The position numbers were made by a program, and so were the translations under genes. From contig CAZRJL010000034.1 of NCBI GenBank assembly GCA_964600645.1, forward strand, positions 1-9,536: 9,536 nt of DNA, written 5' to 3'. Every line of letters starts with the position of its first letter. The stretch's first letter is position 1. The notes below the pieces were generated by a model that saw nothing but the letters and a program-made list of their open reading frames with translations, had not been told where the DNA came from and ran no database searches. This stretch comes from UBA12151 sp964600645 (lineage in GTDB: Bacteria; Patescibacteriota; Minisyncoccia; Moranbacterales; UBA9337). Positions 5,938-9,536 of this stretch are shown in pieces.

Positions 5938-5966
5938 ATTATATAACATATTTTCCAAAGAGTAAA
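5938..5966 (-). promoter_or_regulatory. Promoter of the two-gene unit
   Basis: TTTACT (5961-5966), a 17-bp spacer and a perfect TATAAT (5938-5943) lie on the minus strand. The -10 box ends 6 nt before the ATG at 5931, which again predicts a leaderless transcript. Confidence 0.6.
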
Positions 5967-6000
5967 ATGGATTTGACTAAGTTCGAAAATATTTCTTGAA

Positions 6001-6035
6001 AAATAAAAAAGGCTGGGTCCGTTTGGACCGAGCCT
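6001..6035 (-). terminator. Strong intrinsic terminator
   Basis: An 11-position stem with one G-G mismatch (6010-6020 with 6025-6035) closes a 4-nt loop. On the minus strand it is followed by TTTTTTATTTTT. It directly abuts the stop codon (6036-6038) of the 135-aa gene. Confidence 0.9.
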
Positions 6036-6443
6036 CTAATAGGAAAACTGAAAATCCTTTAGATGCAGAAACATCCGCACCACTTTTTTTTGAGGAATCA
6101 TACTTGACAAAATAGCAATCTCATTGCCAGCTCCGATTCCCTTTTTATAGACTGATAAAGAAGCGGATTTTCCGCTTCCGACGATCAGCAATGGGGATGC
6201 AATTCCCATCTCCACGGTCTTGGGCTCAATATCGATAAAACGCCCAAGAAAAATGCACAACGCATCTTTCTTAAAGCCTAATGCACATAAAAATGCGCAT
6301 TGATCGAAATTTCTTCTTTCAGTAAATCTTTCAGAAAGAGAAATAGAAAGCGTTGGGGATTCTGTATCAACGCAATCACTCTTTCCGCCAACAGCTACCC
6401 CTACAATTTTTTCAATTGGAATTTCCACACTCACGAATCTCAC
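6036..6443 (-). CDS. Hypothetical 135-aa protein
   Basis: The start is a GTG at 6443, fixed by AGGAGG (minus strand, 6450-6455) 6 nt upstream. The gene has its own TTGACA promoter and a terminator touching its stop, so it is a clean single-gene unit and clearly real. The sequence reads as an alternating beta/alpha protein with glycine-containing loops (VGVAVGGKSD, LLIVGSGKSA) and several Cys residues (FDQCAFLCALGF). GSGKS resembles part of a P-loop, but the rest of a Walker A and a Walker B are missing, so nucleotide binding should not be assumed. There is no signal peptide or membrane segment. I do not recognise the family. Confidence 0.75.
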   Translation of the reverse strand: MRFVSVEIPIEKIVGVAVGGKSDCVDTESPTLSISLSERFTERRNFDQCAFLCALGFKKDALCIFLGRFIDIEPKTVEMGIASPLLIVGSGKSASLSVYKKGIGAGNEIAILSSMIPQKKVVRMFLHLKDFQFSY

Positions 6444-6449
6444 AAAATT

Positions 6450-6455
6450 CCTCCT
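6450..6455 (-). promoter_or_regulatory. Shine-Dalgarno AGGAGG deciding a GTG start
   Basis: The six-base match sits 6 nt before the GTG at 6443. It supports this start over the GTG three codons further in. Confidence 0.85.
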
Positions 6456-6506
6456 TCTATAAAATGGCTATTTGTTTTTTAAAAAGAACAGGAAAATTAA
6501 CACCCA

Positions 6507-6535
6507 AAAATACCACACATCAAATCAGTTGTCAA
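6507..6535 (-). promoter_or_regulatory. Promoter of the 135-aa gene
   Basis: Perfect TTGACA (6530-6535), a 17-bp spacer and TATTTT (6507-6512) lie on the minus strand. The predicted leader of about 55 nt includes the Shine-Dalgarno, in contrast to the leaderless genes. The -35 box lies inside a small palindrome, AGTTG-T-CAACT. Confidence 0.6.
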
Positions 6536-6642
6536 CTCAACTCGCTCACCTAAATCAATCTTTTTTATTTATTGCGAGAAATAAGTCAAAAATTCCCGTA
6601 TCCCACTTTCATATTTCAATCATAGCTCAATAGCTTATTTTG

Positions 6643-6651
6643 TGGTATAAA
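6643..6651 (+). promoter_or_regulatory. Possible extended -10 promoter for the metalloprotease gene
   Basis: TGG-TATAAA lies about 63 nt before the ATG at 6715, without a clear -35 box. The 6444-6714 gap otherwise holds only this and the divergent promoter. Confidence 0.4.
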
Positions 6652-6714
6652 ATACTTGTATTACAACTAACCAAAAACAAAGAACGATAAGATATTTTTC
6701 TTACACCGAAAATT

Positions 6715-7755
6715 ATGCCGATTCTCATTAAAAAATATTTTTTTCTTGCAATAATAGCTATTTTTGGCAGTGCCGGTATTGGTGTGGCGCTTTTTGCTTT
6801 TCCCGATATTTTTGAAATTTCTTTCGATCGCCCGGGCTGTGAAACCCCGATTCATTGGAGCTTGGGAGAAATTGACAGTCGCTTTCCGCTGGATGCCAAA
6901 CAATTCCGCCAAACCGTTTTTGAAGCGGAAAAAATTTGGGAGAACGCACTGGGAAAAGACTTGTTTGTTTTTGACCCGCAATCATCGTTTCAAATCAAAA
7001 CCGAATTCGACCAACGCCAGCAAATGAGCCTTGAAGCGCAAGATTTGGAAAAAAATATCGCCACCTACGAAAAAGAATCCTCCCTATTGGAAAATAATTA
7101 TCAAGCTCTCAAAAATCAATATGAAAAAGAGATGACTCAATTTAAAAAGCTGGAAAAAGAATTCAACGAAAAATTAGACGCATACAACAAGGCGGTGGCT
7201 GATTGGAATTCCAGCGACCGGACATCTTCCAAGGAATATGAAGAACTGAAAGACAAGGAAGACGCTCTGAAAAAACTGCAAAAAAAACTGCAAACCGCCA
7301 GTGAAACAGTAAACAACACGGCTGATAAATTAAATGCTCTGGCGCAAAAACTCAACAAAAAAACCGCCACCGTAAACACCGCTGTTGAAACTTTCCAGGA
7401 AAAATATGGGCAGCCGAAACCTTTCGTACAAGGATTATATTATCCCCCTCTCCAAGGAATCACTCTTTTTGAATTCAAAGAAAAAGAGGATCTGCGCTTG
7501 GTTTTGGCGCACGAACTCGGACACGCATTGGGAATCAATGATCATATTCAAGATAATCCGTCTTCGCTTATGTATTATCTGATGGACCAGCAAGATATTC
7601 AAAACCCAACACTCACCGAGCAAGATATCCAAGCCTACTCCGCCGCCTGCCAGCCACCAATGTTTTCACCTATTGAAAAAATGAAAAAATACCTCATCAA
7701 TACCCCTTGGAAAGAAATGAGAATCTCGGAAATTTTTAAACTTTTTGAAAATTAA
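6715..7755 (+). CDS. Membrane-anchored metzincin-type zinc metalloprotease with inserted coiled coil
   Basis: The protein has 346 residues. Residues 8-29 are a signal anchor or uncleaved signal. Residues 42-90 look like the first half of a matrixin-like catalytic domain (CETPIHWSLGEIDSRF, then a helix ending AEKIWENALGKDLFVF). Residues about 100-230 are a heptad-like, Lys/Glu/Gln-rich coiled coil. The catalytic core then resumes: YYPPLQGITLFEF, the zinc site HELGHALGINDH (H266, E267, H270, G273, with D276 or H277 as third ligand) and SSLMYY with the Met-turn M286. C42 and C312 could form a disulfide. It probably cleaves proteins outside the membrane. No Shine-Dalgarno is visible. It stands alone, followed by a terminator. 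Confidence 0.85.
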   Translation: MPILIKKYFFLAIIAIFGSAGIGVALFAFPDIFEISFDRPGCETPIHWSLGEIDSRFPLDAKQFRQTVFEAEKIWENALGKDLFVFDPQSSFQIKTEFDQRQQMSLEAQDLEKNIATYEKESSLLENNYQALKNQYEKEMTQFKKLEKEFNEKLDAYNKAVADWNSSDRTSSKEYEELKDKEDALKKLQKKLQTASETVNNTADKLNALAQKLNKKTATVNTAVETFQEKYGQPKPFVQGLYYPPLQGITLFEFKEKEDLRLVLAHELGHALGINDHIQDNPSSLMYYLMDQQDIQNPTLTEQDIQAYSAACQPPMFSPIEKMKKYLINTPWKEMRISEIFKLFEN

Positions 7756-7757
7756 AA

Positions 7758-7790
7758 CCGCACCCAGAAAAGTGCGGCTTTAATTTTATA
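7758..7790 (+). terminator. Intrinsic terminator after the protease gene
   Basis: CCGCAC (7758-7763) and GTGCGG (7772-7777) pair around an 8-nt loop, followed by a T-rich run broken by AA. It begins 3 nt after the stop codon. Confidence 0.7.
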
Positions 7791-7905
7791 TTTAGAGCGG
7801 GTGAACTTCTTACCCCGAACTAATTAAGGAAAAATACAACCTGACCTTTATTTGCTGTAATTTAGACAAAGAGATACGAAGAATAGGAGTAAATAATAAA
7901 TAATT

Positions 7906-8619
7906 TTAATGAACCCCTGCATTCATCTTGAAAGCAGTAGCTCCAAACTTAGCTGAAAAAGAATATCCCAGAACAGCACGAATAATCTTAAATGCAAGAA
8001 AAAGAGAAAAACAACTAGCCAAAATACCAATTATAATAAAAGCCTCCCCTAAATAAAACAGTTCTTGCTCTACAAAAAATCTTGTAATAGTCATAGAAAT
8101 CAGAGAAAAGCCCACATTCAGAAACGAGAACAAACTAAAATCAACCATTTTAGTTCTAATGCCTCCTCGATCGCTGGATAGGTTTCGCAGTTTATTCAAA
8201 TAAATTTCCGCTTTCTTCACGGAATCAGAATGCATACCCGTTTTGTTTTCTTGTGAGTTTATGATTTTTTCTCCCTCATTCATAATTTCAACCCACGAAT
8301 ATACGCCCTCGACAGATTCAGAAAACGGAGGAAAGACCCTTATGTATAAATATAGATTATTAGATATTTTGTCTAAATCAGACTCAATAATCTGCAATTT
8401 ATAAATAACTACTGCGCCCAAGAAAGCAACCAGCGCAAGAAAGCCTTGGACTATGGTGCTAAAGGTGTAATAGTATAAATTTTGGTCAGAAAATACTTTA
8501 TCAGCAAATAATGTGATCAACCCGACTAGGGACAAACACAAGATTATAACGAGTATTTTGAATCGCCTCGTGCTGTGCTGGGACAAATAATTGTATAGCC
8601 CGTCTTTTATGGATCTCAT
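7906..8619 (-). CDS. Four-helix membrane protein, function unknown
   Basis: The protein has 237 residues. Hydrophobic segments lie at about 20-40, 52-75, 160-180 and 188-213. Between the second and third is a soluble loop of about 85 residues, mostly helical and charged (IIESDLDKISNNLYLYI, GEKIINSQENKTG, DSVKKAEIYLNKLRNL). No enzymatic or transport motif is seen. It has no Shine-Dalgarno. A TTGTTA-18-TACAAT promoter places the start of transcription at about the ATG. The spacer of this promoter holds an octad pair of the same kind as the adjacent array, so its expression may depend on whatever binds that array. The 7791-7905 stretch downstream shows no clear terminator. Confidence 0.75.
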   Translation of the reverse strand: MRSIKDGLYNYLSQHSTRRFKILVIILCLSLVGLITLFADKVFSDQNLYYYTFSTIVQGFLALVAFLGAVVIYKLQIIESDLDKISNNLYLYIRVFPPFSESVEGVYSWVEIMNEGEKIINSQENKTGMHSDSVKKAEIYLNKLRNLSSDRGGIRTKMVDFSLFSFLNVGFSLISMTITRFFVEQELFYLGEAFIIIGILASCFSLFLAFKIIRAVLGYSFSAKFGATAFKMNAGVH

Positions 8620-8620
8620 T

Positions 8621-8658
8621 TTTTAATTGTATACCACTTTAACATTCTTTAACAATCT
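8621..8658. repeat. Left 38-bp border repeat
   Basis: This copy matches the right copy (9349-9386) at 32 of 38 positions in the same orientation. Shared blocks are TTTTAATTGT, TTAACATT and TTAACAATCT. It contains the minus-strand octad pair and the promoter of the membrane protein gene. Confidence 0.8.
8626..8655 (-). promoter_or_regulatory. Promoter of the membrane protein gene with octad-pair operator
   Basis: TTGTTA (8650-8655), an 18-bp spacer and TACAAT (8626-8631) lie on the minus strand, with the ATG 6 nt after the -10 box. The pair GTTAAAGA-AT-GTTAAAGT (8653 down to 8636) occupies the -35 box and most of the spacer, so a bound protein would block or replace RNA polymerase contacts there. 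Confidence 0.5.
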
Positions 8659-8676
8659 TATTTTTTAGACTATAAT
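8649..8676 (+). promoter_or_regulatory. Plus-strand promoter reading into the octad array
   Basis: TTAACA (8649-8654), a 16-bp spacer and a perfect TATAAT (8671-8676). The -10 box is part of an inverted repeat, CTATAAT-ATA-ATTATAG (8670-8686), that puts TATAAT on both strands. Transcription would carry the whole array as a leader of about 375 nt ahead of the 93-aa gene. Confidence 0.5.
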
Positions 8677-8708
8677 ATAATTATAGAAGTGAGTTTCCTA
8701 CGCTAAAA

Positions 8709-9050
8709 AGTCAACTTTAGTCAACATCAAAAAAGTCAGGTTTTGTCAGGTTGTTGATATGTAAAAAGTGAGGTTTAGTGAGGTTCTGTTAACACTATAA
8801 AAGGGATATGTTGGAATTAAAAAAGTAAGTAAATGTTAGTAATTTTTGAGGACTAAAAGGTAGTGTTTGGTAAGATTCTAAAATCATCTTAAAAAAAGAC
8901 GCTTTTGAGTCAAAAAGTAATCAAATGTAAGCAGTTTCAATGGATTAAAAAGGTTAGGTTATGTTAGGTTGTGAAATGATAAATTTTTAGATAAAAAGTA
9001 AGCAGAAGTAAGTAATTTACTATAGCCAAAAGGTAAGGTTATGTAAGGTT
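8709..9050 (+). repeat. Array of nine octad pairs, each at 10-bp period
   Basis: Nine pairs of 8-bp direct repeats are present, the second octad starting exactly 10 bp after the first, each pair preceded by four to seven A. First-octad starts and sequences are: 8710 GTCAACTT/GTCAACAT; 8735 GTCAGGTT twice; 8768 GTGAGGTT twice; 8825 GTAAGTAA/GTTAGTAA; 8860 GTAGTGTT/GTAAGATT; 8917 GTAATCAA/GTAAGCAG; 8953 GTTAGGTT twice; 8998 GTAAGCAG/GTAAGTAA; 9033 GTAAGGTT twice. From 8825 on, GTAAGYAR-type and GTNAGGTT-type pairs alternate, 35-36 bp apart. The 8620-9058 gap holds only this array and promoter elements. Nothing in it codes for more than a few residues. Confidence 0.9.
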
Positions 9051-9058
9051 CTAATTTT

Positions 9059-9340
9059 ATGGAAAAAGACTTGTCAAAATACAATATAAAGCCCCTAAAA
9101 TCGACAGATGAAGATGTGCGAAAGGCCATTAGGGACTTAGAAAAAACTTTGGGTGAAAAGGTTGTTTTTTCCATATCCTCTGGAAAAGGAAAAAAGGAGA
9201 AAATAAAATATCATTTTTCCTCTGATAACCCAGAAATTGAAATAGGTAAAAAGAAAAATCCTCTTAAAGTCGAGGTTTCCTCAACTCAAGAAGATAATGA
9301 GAAATTACTTCACTTTCTTTTCGATAAAGCAAGGAATTAA
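9059..9340 (+). CDS. Small charged protein next to the repeat array, function unknown
   Basis: The protein has 93 residues and is very rich in Lys, Glu and Asp. A helix (about 16-31, STDEDVRKAIRDLEKTLGEK) is followed by beta-type strands VVFSISSGKG, KIKYHFSS and LKVEVSS, and by a C-terminal helix EKLLHFLFDKARN. The order helix-LGxxV-GKGKK-KIxxxFSS recalls the C-terminal dimerisation domain of ParB-like proteins, but an extra strand makes this only a weak resemblance. The ATG is 8 nt after the last octad pair, and AAGG in that pair is the only Shine-Dalgarno-like sequence. Its position suggests it could bind the array or be controlled by it. The stop lies in an AT-only hairpin. Confidence 0.65.
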   Translation: MEKDLSKYNIKPLKSTDEDVRKAIRDLEKTLGEKVVFSISSGKGKKEKIKYHFSSDNPEIEIGKKKNPLKVEVSSTQEDNEKLLHFLFDKARN

Positions 9341-9360
9341 AATTGTGATTTTAATTGTTT
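9335..9360. terminator. Weak AT-only terminator-like hairpin
   Basis: AATTAAAAT (9335-9343) and ATTTTAATT (9348-9356) form a 9-bp stem with a 4-nt loop, overlapping the stop codon at 9338-9340 and followed by GTTTT. It lacks G-C pairs, so efficiency is doubtful. It could serve both the 93-aa gene and the converging gene from the right. Confidence 0.4.
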
Positions 9361-9386
9361 TGCACCTTAACATTACTTAACAATCT
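9349..9386. repeat. Right 38-bp border repeat with degenerate octad pair
   Basis: This copy is 84% identical to 8621-8658 and in the same orientation. On its minus strand it holds GTTAAGTA-AT-GTTAAGGT (9381 down to 9364) and AACAAT in place of the TACAAT -10 box. The ATG of the left copy is not preserved, so it resembles a relic promoter without its gene. Confidence 0.8.
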
Positions 9387-9393
9387 AGAATCA

Positions 9394-9536
9394 TCATTTT
9401 TCTATCCTATTTCTGAAAATACTGTGCATTTTTTTGATCAGAAATTCCGCCATATTCCACCATTTTTTAATACCAAAATAAATCATCTTGAATTTTCTGA
9501 TAATTAAGCTGGGGAAAATACGCTCTCGCATTCTTT
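9394..9536 (-). CDS. Partial basic hypothetical protein running off the right edge
   Basis: A minus-strand frame enters from the right edge and ends in two consecutive TGA stops (9396-9391). The visible 45 residues from an internal ATG are basic and aromatic (IFPSLIIRKFKMIYFGIKKW, then a helix ending HSIFRNRIEK), like the cytoplasmic tail of a membrane protein. The frame is short and unsupported by any known motif. The right border repeat starts 4 bp downstream of its stop codons. Confidence 0.35.
   Translation of the reverse strand, partial: RMRERIFPSLIIRKFKMIYFGIKKWWNMAEFLIKKMHSIFRNRIEK

Noticed and set aside
5626..5946. Plus-strand open frame of 106 codons
   Set aside because: Exact antisense of the small helical protein, which has a good promoter on its own strand. 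The shadow peptide is a Phe/Leu repeat-like artefact.
6101..6200. P-loop NTPase motif in the 135-aa protein (VGSGKSA)
   Set aside because: Only GSGKS is present. The preceding glycine pattern and any Walker B are absent, and the segment reads as a loop between strands.
7791..7905. Possible RNA gene or remnant between the protease and membrane protein genes
   Set aside because: Only a 4-5 bp GGGT/ACCC stem is visible, with no tRNA-like arms or coding frame.
8891..8918. Terminator-like AAAAG/CTTTT and GAC/GTC hairpin within the array
   Set aside because: The stems are 3-5 bp of mostly A-T and lie among the A-tracts of the array, too weak to call.
8709..9050. CRISPR array
   Set aside because: The repeated units are only 8 bp in pairs at 10-bp period, the intervals range from about 25 to 57 bp with no constant long repeat, and no cas gene is nearby.

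Overview
The window is AT-rich, gene-dense DNA that most resembles a genome fragment from the Candidate Phyla Radiation (Patescibacteria, Parcubacteria/Moranbacteria-like). This placement is an inference. It rests on small hypothetical secreted or membrane proteins, a TrmB-type regulator, a lipoprotein cyclophilin beside tsaE, heptamer micro-repeats inside conserved genes, and many genes with a -10 box 6-8 nt before the ATG (probably leaderless mRNAs). TGA ends at least one intact gene, so the UGA-as-glycine code of some CPR lineages is not in use.

Left edge (1-530): this part looks foreign to the rest. A partial plus-strand gene converges with the C-terminal end of a TctA-like permease of archaeal flavour. 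A near-perfect 31-bp inverted repeat sits at the edge (28-96). A 5'-3' exonuclease (polA N-terminus) stops abruptly around 520-545, where the permease frame takes over. Together these suggest a chimeric junction or a genuine rearrangement.

Middle (500-7800): this part holds polA-N (-), a TrmB-family regulator (-), a membrane protein with a strong Shine-Dalgarno (+), a convergent gap with two terminators and a 28-bp perfect palindrome, and the tsaE to cyclophilin-lipoprotein operon (-). It continues with a two-gene operon (-) of a 97-aa protein and a Pro/Tyr-rich exported protein with a decayed C-terminus, a 135-aa hypothetical gene (-), and a membrane-anchored metzincin protease (+) whose catalytic domain is split by a coiled coil.

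Right part (7900-9536): this is the most unusual region. A four-helix membrane protein gene (-) and a 93-aa charged protein gene (+) flank about 440 bp of non-coding DNA. That DNA carries nine plus-strand pairs of 8-bp direct repeats, each pair set at exactly 10-bp period. Two further pairs on the minus strand lie at the outer borders, inside 38-bp direct repeats (about 84% identical) that bracket the array and the 93-aa gene. The two octads of a pair agree with each other better than pairs agree among themselves. The left border pair sits inside the probable promoter of the membrane protein gene. The array could be a multi-operator regulatory region, a centromere- or iteron-like site served by the small neighbouring protein, or an insertion cassette. 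The sequence alone does not decide between these.
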